Positions 16,838-25,495 of a DNA stretch of 64,000 bases are shown one piece after another. Location of the stretch: the NCBI GenBank assembly GCA_965232575.1, contig CBDDPZ010000009.1:1857984-1921983 (forward strand). Reading direction: 5' to 3'. Origin of the DNA: Bin5 sp965232575. GTDB taxonomy: Bacteria > Chloroflexota > Anaerolineae > Caldilineales > Caldilineaceae. The position numbers and the translations under genes were made by a program. The notes under the pieces are model-generated. The model was not told the DNA's origin. It saw only the letters and a list, made by a program, of their open reading frames with translations, and did no database searches. How positions within the stretch are numbered: the first letter of the stretch is position 1; each line of letters opens with the position of its first letter.

Positions 16838-18745
16838 TTGAAAGCTATACGTACTCTCATCAACAGCATCCTGGCGCTGACAATTGTGTCAGCGCTTTGG
16901 ATCGTGTCCGACAGCGCGATAGCGCAAGAACGGGAGAGCGGCGGTACGGTAATCGTGGACGGCCTGAACGGACCCCAGGGTGTACTGGCTATCGATGACG
17001 GCAGCGTCTGGGTCATTGACGTTGGACTGGGCGGCGATCAGGAAGTTGAGGTGGGGGGCCTCGATCCAAATACGAACGAAATCATCAGAGCGACCTATGG
17101 GAATACGGCGCGGGTGATGCGCGTAACACCTGGAGGCCAGCCTCAACTGGTAGCGACATTGCCTTCGATCTTTCTGGGCAGCGACATAGTTGGGGGGGCT
17201 CGACTGGCGCTCCTGAACAATGAGATGTACGCCACGGCCGGCGTCTGGCAAGGTGTAGCCAGCGAAGAGGCGTTGCCGGACACGGCCGCAGTATTGCGGG
17301 TGTTGCAGGGCTCCGTACTGGAGGTCGTGCCTCTGTGGAAGCTGGAGAAGGAACTGAACCCGGACGGCCACGTTCTGGAGTCTCATCCGTACGGGCTGAC
17401 CGCTGGCCCCGACGGTCTCTTATACGTGGCGGAGGCGGGGGCCAATACACTTGTGCAGGTAGACGTTGTCAGCCAGACCGCCAAAGTAATTGCCGTATTT
17501 GAGGGTATTCCGGGCCCGCTGCCGAACCCCTACCGGGGGGGAGCGCTGGAGTCGGACCCGGTGCCGACCGGCGTCACTTTTGGGGGGGACGGCCGGATCT
17601 ACGTTTCGCTACTCCCCGGATTTCCCTTCCTGCCCGGTTCAGCGAAGGTCGTTGTGGTCGATCCGGTCACGGGCGACGTAGAGGATTACGCCACCGATCT
17701 GACAATGTTGACTGATTTGCGCACCGGCCCGGACGGCGAGTTGTATGCTGTGCGATTTGGCATCTTCACGGACGAAGGCCCGATCCCCAACAGCGGGGCG
17801 GTGGTCCGAGTGGGCGAGGGGGAAACGTCGCAGGATGTCATCACCGGCCTGCCTTTCCCCACGTCGGTCGACTTTGATATCAATGGGAATGCGTATGTGG
17901 TGATCAACGGCGCTAGTGTCGGCGAACCGGGACGCGGCAAAGTGGTCCGCTTTGAAGGGGTGGCTGTGCCGGGGGCGCCTTCGATCCGCTTTGTAGAGAG
18001 CGCGACCGTAAGCCAGCAGGAGCCGGCGTTCGTCACCGGTTGTGACAGCCTGCCCAGCCATGATTTGGTGAATGGCGCGCTGCAGAGAATTGTAGCAGGC
18101 GGCAACAATGGCGGGCTGGGAAACCATATGTGGGCGACCGTGGTTGACCGGGACGGGGTGGTCTGCGTTGTTACTTTTTCCGGCGCCAACAGGGGTTCGC
18201 AGTGGCCGGGCGGGCGGGTACTTTCCGTTCAAAAGGCAAATGCGGCCAATGCTTTCAGCCTGACGAGGCTTGCCTTTTCTACGAGCAATCTCTATTCGGC
18301 AACGCAGCCGGGAGGAAATTTGTACGGGTTGCACGGGAGCAGCCCCCTGGACACAGCGACAGCCTACGCAGGGCCTGCGAACGATTACGGCCAAGCAGGG
18401 GGGGACCCACTGGTGGGTGAGAGGCCGGGCGGGTGGAGCCGCTCTGGGGGCGGGCTTGCGCTTTACAACGCTAATGGCAGCTTAGTGGGGGCAATCGGTA
18501 TCAGCGGAGACACACCATGCGCCGATCATATCGTCGCATGGAAGGTACGCGATGTTCTTCAATTGGATTTCATCCCGGCAGGAGTGAGCTCCAGCGCCGA
18601 CGACAACATAATTTTCGACCTGCAAGCGAATGGAAAGAGTCTCAGCGGATTTGGGCACCCACGTTGCGGCTTTGACGAAGAGCGGTTGACAGAGACGCTG
18701 CCCGCTGATTTCCCGATTGGGTCGGCGGAGGAGGCTGGACAGTAG
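16838..18745 (+). CDS. Secreted ScyD/ScyE-like beta-propeller protein with C-terminal GlcG/HbpS-like domain
   Basis: About 635 residues. The TTG at 16838 is chosen because GGGGGAGGAG lies seven bases upstream and the product begins with a clear signal peptide (LKAIRTLINSILALTIVSAL, cleavage after DSAIA near residue 29). Residues ~35-390 resemble the ScyD/ScyE NHL-type propeller (GLNGPQGVLAIDDGSVWVID, SHPYGLTAGPDGLLYVAEAG, PTGVTFGGDGRIYVSLLPG). From about residue 405 to 600 it resembles the GlcG/HbpS haem-degrading-protein fold (WATVVDRDGVVCVVTFSG, ALYNANGSLVGAIGISGDT). Four Cys residues may form disulphides. The preceding gene encodes a haem protein, so a haem-related extracytoplasmic role is a reasonable guess, not shown. 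Confidence 0.77.
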   Translation: MKAIRTLINSILALTIVSALWIVSDSAIAQERESGGTVIVDGLNGPQGVLAIDDGSVWVIDVGLGGDQEVEVGGLDPNTNEIIRATYGNTARVMRVTPGGQPQLVATLPSIFLGSDIVGGARLALLNNEMYATAGVWQGVASEEALPDTAAVLRVLQGSVLEVVPLWKLEKELNPDGHVLESHPYGLTAGPDGLLYVAEAGANTLVQVDVVSQTAKVIAVFEGIPGPLPNPYRGGALESDPVPTGVTFGGDGRIYVSLLPGFPFLPGSAKVVVVDPVTGDVEDYATDLTMLTDLRTGPDGELYAVRFGIFTDEGPIPNSGAVVRVGEGETSQDVITGLPFPTSVDFDINGNAYVVINGASVGEPGRGKVVRFEGVAVPGAPSIRFVESATVSQQEPAFVTGCDSLPSHDLVNGALQRIVAGGNNGGLGNHMWATVVDRDGVVCVVTFSGANRGSQWPGGRVLSVQKANAANAFSLTRLAFSTSNLYSATQPGGNLYGLHGSSPLDTATAYAGPANDYGQAGGDPLVGERPGGWSRSGGGLALYNANGSLVGAIGISGDTPCADHIVAWKVRDVLQLDFIPAGVSSSADDNIIFDLQANGKSLSGFGHPRCGFDEERLTETLPADFPIGSAEEAGQ

Positions 18746-18841
18746 CGCGCAGAGCAGATTATGGGGACAATAGAAGGCGCGACGACACCGATGAAGTCGG
18801 CTCGCGTCGTACCGATTCTGTACGCTCTTTTGTCTTTAACT

Positions 18842-19738
18842 CTATGGCAGGTCGGCGATAAGGTCTTTCAGACTGGCAAATGTTTGGCGCGTGTTGGCGG
18901 CCTTGTTCTGCCCGTTGGCCTGCCAGTGCGTTTCAACTGTATAGGTATCGACCGGCTCGTTTTGCAGCAGAGTGAGATGGGCATGCCAGTCGGTTCCGCC
19001 GGCGCCGATGCGCGCCCAAGCGGTCAGGCCAGTGCCCTCGTCGAGCACAACTGCATCCTTGCAGTGAATATCGACAATGTGGCCTTTCACCTGCTGATAG
19101 CCGACTGCCGGGTCTTCGCCGGCGACGAAGGCGTTGGCCGGATCCCAGATAATTTTGAGATTCGGCATCTGCACGGCATCCAGCACAAGCCGCATGTTGC
19201 CACCGGTATTGGCGTAAAGAGAGCGGGCATTTTCCAAGGCCAACACCAGCCCTTCGTCCTGTAACCGCTGGCAGGCGCTCCGGATGCCTTTGGCGATCTT
19301 AGCCAGAGTTTCCTCATCCATACCGCCACCGTCTGGGGAGCGGGGCGAAGGGTTGCCGCCGCCTACATCCCGGGTAAAGCCGAACGTGCGAATGTTGGGC
19401 GCCTTGAATTTATGAGCAATGGTGATGAAGCGCTCCAGCCGATCCATATGCTCTTGAAAGCGAGGATGGCTCTCCATCTCGTCCAGAGAGAGATCGGCCA
19501 GAGAGAATGGCCGGAAAAGCATCCCACAGACCAGATGGGTGCGCAGGCCGTTCTCCGCGGTGAGCCGCTGTGCCCGACCCAACTCTGTGTCGGTCAGCTC
19601 GTGGACCGGCTTTCCCCATAGGTTGTGCAACTCCACGTAGGACATACCCTCCTCGCGGGCGATCGAACAGGCACGCGCAAAGTCCTGATCGATCTCATCG
19701 GTAACGACTCCGAATTCGTACCGTTTCATAGCGGACAT
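18842..19738 (-). CDS. Sugar phosphate isomerase/epimerase family TIM-barrel protein
   Basis: A 298-residue xylose-isomerase-like TIM-barrel protein, last gene of a minus-strand sugar transport operon. Seen: FGVVTDEIDQDF at the N-terminus, strand-end metal ligand candidates Glu169 (LALENARS), Asp199 (IIWDPANAF), His225 (VDIHCKD) and a C-terminal Glu in YTVETHW. Members isomerise or epimerise sugars, inositols and their derivatives using a divalent metal. The preceding amidohydrolase gene ends about ten bases upstream, so the genes are co-transcribed. ATG at 19738 has GAGAGAG upstream; a second ATG three codons later is possible. Substrate unknown. It converges with the ScyD-like gene across a 96-base spacer. 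Confidence 0.85.
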   Translation of the reverse strand: MSAMKRYEFGVVTDEIDQDFARACSIAREEGMSYVELHNLWGKPVHELTDTELGRAQRLTAENGLRTHLVCGMLFRPFSLADLSLDEMESHPRFQEHMDRLERFITIAHKFKAPNIRTFGFTRDVGGGNPSPRSPDGGGMDEETLAKIAKGIRSACQRLQDEGLVLALENARSLYANTGGNMRLVLDAVQMPNLKIIWDPANAFVAGEDPAVGYQQVKGHIVDIHCKDAVVLDEGTGLTAWARIGAGGTDWHAHLTLLQNEPVDTYTVETHWQANGQNKAANTRQTFASLKDLIADLP

Positions 19739-19747
19739 TTCACTCTC

Positions 19748-20770
19748 TCAATCGGGGATCTTCAATGGATGGTTCGTCAACCCAAAGAGCGTTGCCGCGG
19801 TCTTGCCGCAGATCTGCTCTTTCTCCTCATCTGACAAATGGGGATTGGCCAGCGCCTCCGCCACAGGGCCGCCGATAGGCCCCATATCGAAGGGATAATC
19901 GCTGCCGATCATCACATGATCGGCACCGACCATATCCACCAAATAGCGCAAGGCCAAAGGATGAAAAGACATGCAGTCGAAGTAGACCTGTCTCAAATAG
20001 TGACTAGGTGGATGCGGAATGGCGCCGGCACACTCTTGGGAGCGCACCTTGTAGCCGTGATCCATACGCCCTACAACATATGGAAAGACGCCGCCAGCAT
20101 GGGCAAAGATAATTTTTAGATTCGGCCATCGTTCCAGGATGCCGCCGTAAATTACCGATGCAATAGCCAGGCCAGTCTCGGCCACCATGCCCAGCAAATT
20201 GTGCAAGTAGTAGTCCTGCATTCGCTCCTCCCCCGCAGGGATATACGGGTGGATGAATACGGGCGCGTTTAATTCGGCAATCGTCTCGAAAAGGGGGGAA
20301 TAGTCAGGGTGATTCAGATTTTTTCCATCTACATTGGAGCCGATCTGAAAGCCATGCAACCCGAGTTCATTGACCGCTCGTTTTGCTTCAGCAACGGATG
20401 CAGCAATGTCCTGCAGCGGAACCGTCGCCAGCCCCAGGAACCGCTCGGGATATTTGGCCACCCGTTCAGCGATGCTCTCATTCAAGCGCGATGCCAGTTC
20501 CCTGGCCGCGTCGGCCTCTGCCCAGTAAGAAAGCGTGGGGGGCGCGGAGGAGATGGCCGCCATTGAGATTTGCGCGCTGTCCATATCAGCCAACATCTGC
20601 TCGGCCGCGTAGAAATTCGGCGTCAGCGGGTGATCGAAGTTGCCCGGGCAAACCAGATGCTCCTGGCCATCAGCTCGCTGTTCGATTTTGGATTGGAGGG
20701 TGTTCGGACCACGGGCCGCGTCCAAAAAGGCTTTGGGAAAGAAGTGGCAATGGACATCGAGGGAGAACAT
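19748..20770 (-). CDS. Amidohydrolase family protein, ACMSD-like
   Basis: A 340-residue metal-dependent hydrolase of the amidohydrolase-2 group, which includes aminocarboxymuconate-semialdehyde decarboxylase and related (de)carboxylases and lactonases. Seen: the metal-binding HxH at His7 and His9 (LDVHCHFFP), a His in FIHPYIPAG, a His in IIFAHAGGVFPY, and the conserved Asp in MIGSDYPFDMG. The ATG at 20770 gives the family's usual N-terminus directly before HxH; a TTG six codons upstream is less likely. It sits between two TIM-barrel isomerases downstream of a sugar ABC transporter, so hydrolysis or decarboxylation of an imported sugar derivative is more likely than tryptophan catabolism. Substrate unknown. 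Confidence 0.84.
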   Translation of the reverse strand: MFSLDVHCHFFPKAFLDAARGPNTLQSKIEQRADGQEHLVCPGNFDHPLTPNFYAAEQMLADMDSAQISMAAISSAPPTLSYWAEADAARELASRLNESIAERVAKYPERFLGLATVPLQDIAASVAEAKRAVNELGLHGFQIGSNVDGKNLNHPDYSPLFETIAELNAPVFIHPYIPAGEERMQDYYLHNLLGMVAETGLAIASVIYGGILERWPNLKIIFAHAGGVFPYVVGRMDHGYKVRSQECAGAIPHPPSHYLRQVYFDCMSFHPLALRYLVDMVGADHVMIGSDYPFDMGPIGGPVAEALANPHLSDEEKEQICGKTAATLFGLTNHPLKIPD

Positions 20771-20803
20771 TCTATCAGATCTCAGCAATAAAACTGTTGA
20801 CCG

Positions 20804-20840
20804 TGAAACGTGAGATGCGCTTGTTGCACTTTACGTTTCA
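20804..20840. repeat. Inverted repeat in the isomerase-amidohydrolase spacer
   Basis: TGAAACGT at 20804-20811 and ACGTTTCA at 20833-20840 form a perfect 8-bp inverted repeat with a 21-base loop. The right arm overlaps the stop codon of the isomerase gene at 20838-21683. It could be a transcript-stabilising or processing hairpin, or an operator. There is no U-tract, so it is not a classic terminator. Confidence 0.35.
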
Positions 20841-21683
20841 GGCATTATATTTGCTGTTGAGGAAAGACAGGCTCTCTTTCGCCAGCGCGTAAGGGCTTTC
20901 GGCCAAGGGGCGCCAAATACATGTCGCGCCCGCCAGTTCCGGAATGATCGCGTTGAAGGACTCCACCACCAGCCAACCACTGTATTGGACATCTGCCAAC
21001 GCCTGAAATGTCCCGGTCCAATCCACCTGTCCGCTACCGACAGCACCGCGATCGTTTTCGCTGCAATGAAAATGTTTAATATGCATACCGGCCCGACGGA
21101 TGGCGTCCGGCGTAGATTTTTCCTCAATGTGCATGTGGAAGGTATCCAGCAGTAAGCCCACGGACGGCTGATCCACCGCATTCATCAGGCGGACGCCATC
21201 CTGAACTGTATTGAGCATGAACGTCTCGAAGCGGTTTAGCGGCTCCAGCGCAAGAGTCACGCCCTCAACAGCGGCAACAGCGCCGACCTCCTGTAGAGAT
21301 CGGACACAGGTGTCAAATTCCTGACTGGTAAATCCCCGTCCCCGCAATTCCCCGACAGGCGCGGCCATCGGTCCGCACAGGAGATCCGCGCCCAGGGCTG
21401 ACGCGGCCCGCACAACGTTCTGCAACCAAGCCACCCCTTGTGTCCGGCGCTCTTCATCGATAAGACTGAGTCCCGGGGCCATGGCTGTGGACGCGGTGCA
21501 GGCCAAACCACTGTTCACGCAAGCCTGGCGGATAGCGGTCATGTCAAGGGCTGCTGGATCGAAGATGGGAACTTCAACGCCATTGTAGCCCATTTCGCTG
21601 ATGAGCGGGAAAAGGGCCATCTCGTCCGCGTTGACCCTACCACTCCACACCATCAGATGAACACCGAGCTGGCGGCTGTTCAT
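20838..21683 (-). CDS. Sugar isomerase/epimerase, D-tagatose/D-psicose 3-epimerase-like
   Basis: A 281-residue TIM-barrel protein. Seen: the metal site typical of ketose 3-epimerases and hydroxypyruvate-isomerase-like proteins, Glu147 (LALEPLNRFET), Asp180 (LLDTFHMHIEE), His206 (IKHFHCSEN) and Glu241 (VVESFN). These proteins deprotonate ketoses or related hydroxy-ketones with a bound Mn2+ or Co2+. It follows the MalG-type permease by about ten bases in a transporter operon, consistent with intracellular processing of the imported sugar. A truncated homologue of this family lies at 26263-26631. Family is clear; the specific sugar is not. Confidence 0.86.
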   Translation of the reverse strand: MNSRQLGVHLMVWSGRVNADEMALFPLISEMGYNGVEVPIFDPAALDMTAIRQACVNSGLACTASTAMAPGLSLIDEERRTQGVAWLQNVVRAASALGADLLCGPMAAPVGELRGRGFTSQEFDTCVRSLQEVGAVAAVEGVTLALEPLNRFETFMLNTVQDGVRLMNAVDQPSVGLLLDTFHMHIEEKSTPDAIRRAGMHIKHFHCSENDRGAVGSGQVDWTGTFQALADVQYSGWLVVESFNAIIPELAGATCIWRPLAESPYALAKESLSFLNSKYNA

Positions 21684-21692
21684 AAATCGTCC

Positions 21693-22538
21693 TTATCCTT
21701 TCAGCCCGGTAAGGACGATCCCTTCGACGAAGGCCCGTTGCGCGAGAAAATAGACAATAATGACCGGCAGCACCATCAGAGTGGCCAGCACCATCACGTA
21801 GTGGGTCCAATCGAGGCCGCTCTCGAAGTGTTGGAGTGCGTTTAGTCCTAAGGCCAGGGTAAACATATCTCGTTTATGCAGATAAATGAGCGGCGCCAGA
21901 AAGTCGTTCCAATTGTAGAGGAGGGACAACACGAGAACGACCGTCAGCGCAGGCCGGGCCAAAGGAAGAATGATCTGGGCAAATATACGAGGACGACTGG
22001 CCCCGTCAATGCGGGCCGCGTCTTCCAACTCCAGGGGAATCGTGCGGAAGAACTGGCGCAACAGAAAGATCGTAATCGGCCCACCGAACCAGTCCGGCAC
22101 AATCAGGGGTAGATACGTCCCGATCCAGCCCAGGCGTGTGAACAGAATGTAGACGGGTATCATCGTCACGACGTACGGCAGCATCACAGTCGAGAGGATC
22201 AAGCCAAACATTATGTCTCGCCCTTTGAAACGCAGCCGAGCAAAGCTATAGGCAGCCATGGAAGAGCTGAGTATAACGCCCACCGTAGAAAAGACCGTGA
22301 CAATCATTGTATTGGCTGTATAGCGGGCGACCGCCACAACCTCGAACACTTCCCGATAGTTTGACCAGCGGACCGGATCGGGTATCCACTTAGGCGGAAA
22401 GACATAGATCTCATGGGGCGCTTTCAATGAAGAAGAAAGCAGCCAAAAGAAGGGAATCAGCATAAATGCGCTACCACCGGCCAGCGTCAGATGAATAAGA
22501 AAACGACTGGCAGTGTGCCTGATACGGTAAGCGGTCAC
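21693..22538 (-). CDS. Carbohydrate ABC transporter permease, MalG type
   Basis: About 281 residues with six predicted transmembrane segments, the first starting near FLIHLTLAGGSAFMLIPFFWLL. The cytoplasmic EAA loop that contacts the ATPase is present (ELEDAARIDGASRPRIFAQIILPLARPAL). GTG at 22538 is chosen because it overlaps the upstream permease stop as GTGA and gives the usual length; a start 11 codons earlier would overlap by 36 bases. It forms a heterodimer with the MalF-type permease just upstream. No ATP-binding gene is in the operon, which is usual for sugar importers of this type that share an MsmX/MsmK-like ATPase. Confidence 0.88.
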   Translation of the reverse strand: MTAYRIRHTASRFLIHLTLAGGSAFMLIPFFWLLSSSLKAPHEIYVFPPKWIPDPVRWSNYREVFEVVAVARYTANTMIVTVFSTVGVILSSSMAAYSFARLRFKGRDIMFGLILSTVMLPYVVTMIPVYILFTRLGWIGTYLPLIVPDWFGGPITIFLLRQFFRTIPLELEDAARIDGASRPRIFAQIILPLARPALTVVLVLSLLYNWNDFLAPLIYLHKRDMFTLALGLNALQHFESGLDWTHYVMVLATLMVLPVIIVYFLAQRAFVEGIVLTGLKG

Positions 22539-23509
22539 GAGCCGCCCCCTTCTGTTTCGTAATAGACCCAACGCCGCTGACTGTAGAAAAGGAAAATCGT
22601 CAGCAGCATTACCACGAGGAAGAGAATCCAGGCCATTGCTGATGCGTAGCCGTTGCGAAAGTATCCGAAGGCGTTGCGAAACATGTACAGCACATAAAAG
22701 AGCGCGGCGTTGTCCGGTCCGGCAGAGGAGGCAGAGGGATTCGATACAAACAGGACATAGGCCACACCGAAGACCTGGAAGCTATTGATGACCGTCACAA
22801 TCAACTGGTAGAAGATAATCGAAGAGGTGAGGGGCAAGGTCACATGGCGGAACCTGGCCCAGCCGTTGGCCCCATCCACTTCCGCGGCTTCGTAGAACGT
22901 GCGGGGCACACTGGTAATCGAAGCCAGAAAGATAAGCACAGAGTTGCCCAGCCCCCACAGACCGATAAAGACAATAGATGGCACGATCCAATCCGGATCG
23001 GTCAGCCAACGGGGGGCGGGCAGGCCCAGCACCTTGAGTGGATAGTTGATCGGCCCAAACTCTGGATTCAGGCCCCAACGCCAGATGGTCGCGCTGGCGA
23101 CCACCGGCACCACTGATGGCAGATACCAGAGAGTGCGATAGGATGTGATCCCCCGCACATTGCGGCTCATCAGCAGAGCAACGGCGTAGGCAAATGTGAG
23201 GGACAGAGGCACAAAAAGAGACACATACCACAAGGTCACCTCAATGGATCGCAGCCATAGGGCATCCTTGAGCAGTTTGGTGTAGTTGGCGAATCCGATC
23301 CACTGGGGCGCGGTGATGATTTCGTATTTCGTGAAGCTCAGATAGAAGCTGGCGAACACCGGGCCGAGGCGGAATAGCAGCAGCCCCAACACAGCTGGAA
23401 CGATGAACAGCCAGCCAAAAAATGTCTCCTCGAAGCTGAGGCGATGGAAAAAGCGCAGACCTCGTTCGGTCTGCGCGGCGGGTGTAGATTGAGCAGGTGA
23501 AGATTGCAT
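22535..23509 (-). CDS. Carbohydrate ABC transporter permease, MalF type
   Basis: A 324-residue inner-membrane permease with an N-terminal cytoplasmic tail and six transmembrane helices (first about residues 30-55, FFGWLFIVPAVLGLLLFRLG). The EAA coupling loop lies at residues 205-226 (FYEAAEVDGANGWARFRHVTLP). The start codon ATG directly follows the binding-protein stop (TAAATG), and the 3' end overlaps the MalG-type gene by four bases, so the three are one operon. Unlike the second transporter in this window (30246-32243) it lacks a large extracytoplasmic insertion. Confidence 0.9.
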   Translation of the reverse strand: MQSSPAQSTPAAQTERGLRFFHRLSFEETFFGWLFIVPAVLGLLLFRLGPVFASFYLSFTKYEIITAPQWIGFANYTKLLKDALWLRSIEVTLWYVSLFVPLSLTFAYAVALLMSRNVRGITSYRTLWYLPSVVPVVASATIWRWGLNPEFGPINYPLKVLGLPAPRWLTDPDWIVPSIVFIGLWGLGNSVLIFLASITSVPRTFYEAAEVDGANGWARFRHVTLPLTSSIIFYQLIVTVINSFQVFGVAYVLFVSNPSASSAGPDNAALFYVLYMFRNAFGYFRNGYASAMAWILFLVVMLLTIFLFYSQRRWVYYETEGGGS

Positions 23510-24880
23510 TTAGGAGATTTCACCAGTCTGCAGGATCTGTTCAGAGCCTTGGCGCACCTCTGTGGCGACATCTTCCCAGCGAATATCACCGATCCAGAGT
23601 TGGTCCAAATACGGTCCCCAGTAATCCAGCATCGTCTGATACCAGCCACCGTAGTAAGAGCCGATGGTGTCTCCGGGCCAGCGGAACGTTGCCTGATCCT
23701 CGAACGCGTCATAGAAGGCCTGGCGGTACTTCTTTTCCGGCGGTGACTCATTGTTCAGGAACTGTTCCCGCAGATCTTTACGGGTCGGCTGCTGCATACC
23801 CAAATCGACAAGAATCTGCTGCCCTTCATTGCTGAGGCAGGCCCAAGAGATGAAATCGTAGGATTCCTGGGGATAATCTGTCTTGGAGAAAACGCACAAG
23901 GGCGAGTAGTGGCCGTAGGATGTCTTCGTCTTGTTATACGGTACCGGGAATGTGCCCCAGTTGACACCAGCCTGGTTGATGCGACCCAATGACCAGACGC
24001 CGATGTGCTGCATGGCTACGTTTCCGGCTTGCAGGCTGGTCTCGCCAGCGGCTTCGTATGCCGGCGATGGATTCACAAAGTGTTTCAAACCCAAGTCCGC
24101 CAACCAGTTCATCGTCTCAATGAATTCATCCGAATCCATAGGCATCGTGCCGTCGTCAGCGATAACCTCCGCGTCGTTGCCCCAAATATAGGTCGGCCGA
24201 CCGTGACCAAAGCCAGCCCTAAGTCCGTACTGACGCACCCGGGCCGGATCGAAATCAGAATCGTTGGCTGAATTGTCGTCCAAGTCGAAGGTGAGAACCT
24301 TGGCGAGTTCGACAATTTCGTCCCATGTCATCCATGCATCCGGCTCTGGATGCGGAACGCCAACCTCATCGAACAGGTCGATATTAAACGCCATGAGCAT
24401 CGCGCCACTGTCCCAGGGGATGCCCCAGCGAGCGCCGTCGTAGGTTTGGGCGATCCAGACGTTTTCGACATAGTCGTCTTCACTAAAACCAGGATCCGCC
24501 TCAAAGTACGGCTCAAGATTGGTCGTCACACCCTTGCGTGTGAGGGGGCCGGTGGTGCGGTTGGCGTCAAACCACATGTCCGGTCCAGTGCCGGCGGAAA
24601 TCATGATCAGCAGGGCTTCCTGATGGGAAGCGCCGGCCACCGCGTTAATCTCGAACTCGATATTGGGGTTGGCCTCCCTATATAGAGACATCTGCTGGTC
24701 CATGACGTTCTCGATGAACTGACCGCCTCGGTTAAAGAAGTTCAGGGTAATTGGCTCTGCGGATGCGCCTGTACCGCTGCTGGCCGGCGCCGGCGGCGCG
24801 CATGCGGCTAACGCAGCGACTGCCGTGCTGCCCGCGGCCAACTGTAAGAAGCTTCTTCGACTCATTTCTGTTCGCTGCAC
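23510..24880 (-). CDS. Sugar ABC transporter substrate-binding lipoprotein
   Basis: A 456-residue extracellular binding protein. The N-terminus combines a twin-arginine-like SRRSFLQLA motif with a lipobox ending LAAC at Cys27, so it is exported and lipid-anchored. The mature part starts with a solute-binding protein segment (ITLNFFNRGGQFIENVMDQQ) and has the usual long helix-rich body (family 1 type). The GTG start at 24880 has AGGAGG six bases upstream; an in-frame ATG five codons later is less well placed. It is the first gene of a six-gene operon with two permeases, two isomerases and an amidohydrolase, so its ligand is probably a sugar or sugar derivative processed by those enzymes. Confidence 0.9.
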   Translation of the reverse strand: MQRTEMSRRSFLQLAAGSTAVAALAACAPPAPASSGTGASAEPITLNFFNRGGQFIENVMDQQMSLYREANPNIEFEINAVAGASHQEALLIMISAGTGPDMWFDANRTTGPLTRKGVTTNLEPYFEADPGFSEDDYVENVWIAQTYDGARWGIPWDSGAMLMAFNIDLFDEVGVPHPEPDAWMTWDEIVELAKVLTFDLDDNSANDSDFDPARVRQYGLRAGFGHGRPTYIWGNDAEVIADDGTMPMDSDEFIETMNWLADLGLKHFVNPSPAYEAAGETSLQAGNVAMQHIGVWSLGRINQAGVNWGTFPVPYNKTKTSYGHYSPLCVFSKTDYPQESYDFISWACLSNEGQQILVDLGMQQPTRKDLREQFLNNESPPEKKYRQAFYDAFEDQATFRWPGDTIGSYYGGWYQTMLDYWGPYLDQLWIGDIRWEDVATEVRQGSEQILQTGEIS

Positions 24881-25029
24881 TGTTTTCCTCCTGGGAATGT
24901 GATGGATTGAACGTAAAAGGATGATCCGCGTTCACTTCGTTGGACAAATGAACACGGAAGAGTTGGTCTAGGAAAATACTGCTGCCATGATATGCTGAAC
25001 GACAGGGATAAGCGGCGAATTAATAACTC

Positions 25030-25096
25030 ATGTTACGCAGATGCGGCGTCAATACGCACTGGGTCCAACTGACACAAGGCAACGACTGCGTAACAT
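25030..25096. repeat. 11-bp perfect inverted repeat
   Basis: ATGTTACGCAG at 25030-25040 is repeated in inverted orientation as CTGCGTAACAT at 25086-25096, with a 45-base spacer. It is about 150 bases upstream of the binding-protein start at 24880. The arms could be paired operator sites for a dimeric regulator or the ends of a tiny element; there is no direct evidence for either. Confidence 0.5.
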
Positions 25097-25187
25097 CAGT
25101 TGATAAATGGTATTACTGGCAGAACGAAACAGGGGTATCAACCAGACTGCTGGAAACGTTTTCAGGACAGAATCAGATTATAACAGG

Positions 25188-25219
25188 CCGACCAATCCAT
25201 GCCAAAATCAGTTGGTCGG
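25188..25219. repeat. 8-bp inverted repeat, candidate hairpin
   Basis: CCGACCAA at 25188-25195 and TTGGTCGG at 25212-25219 are perfectly inverted with a 16-base loop. There is no U-tract after it. It lies in the same spacer as the 11-bp repeat upstream of moaB. Confidence 0.4.
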
Positions 25220-25495
25220 TACGGATGCATCCCGCCCAGATTGTTGGAGAAATATGGTTGACCAGAAGGGGCTTCAGACTGGCCGATTGACTGGCCCCAC
25301 TTGACGGACAATAAATTGGGATACACCCGCCGCTACAGGATGCGCCCGTTGGGATAGGAGGCCAAGGGGAGCCGCTTTCTCGAATCTGAAGTATAATGCT
25401 CAGGAGAGATGAGAGCGCAAAGGCGCTAAGACCCCCTGCACGCCTTGTAATCTTCGCGCGTTTTCATAAACATATACGTGATGAGAGGGTGAAAC

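Larger units (their letters stand above)
24881..25495. other. Divergent intergenic region with inverted repeats
   Basis: About 615 bases between the minus-strand transporter operon and plus-strand moaB. It is lower in GC than the surrounding genes. It contains a perfect 11-bp inverted repeat (25030-25040 with 25086-25096) and an 8-bp one (25188-25195 with 25212-25219). Reading frames inside have no protein-like features. It should hold the operon promoter and its regulator binding sites; it might instead be the remnant of a mobile element. Confidence 0.45.
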
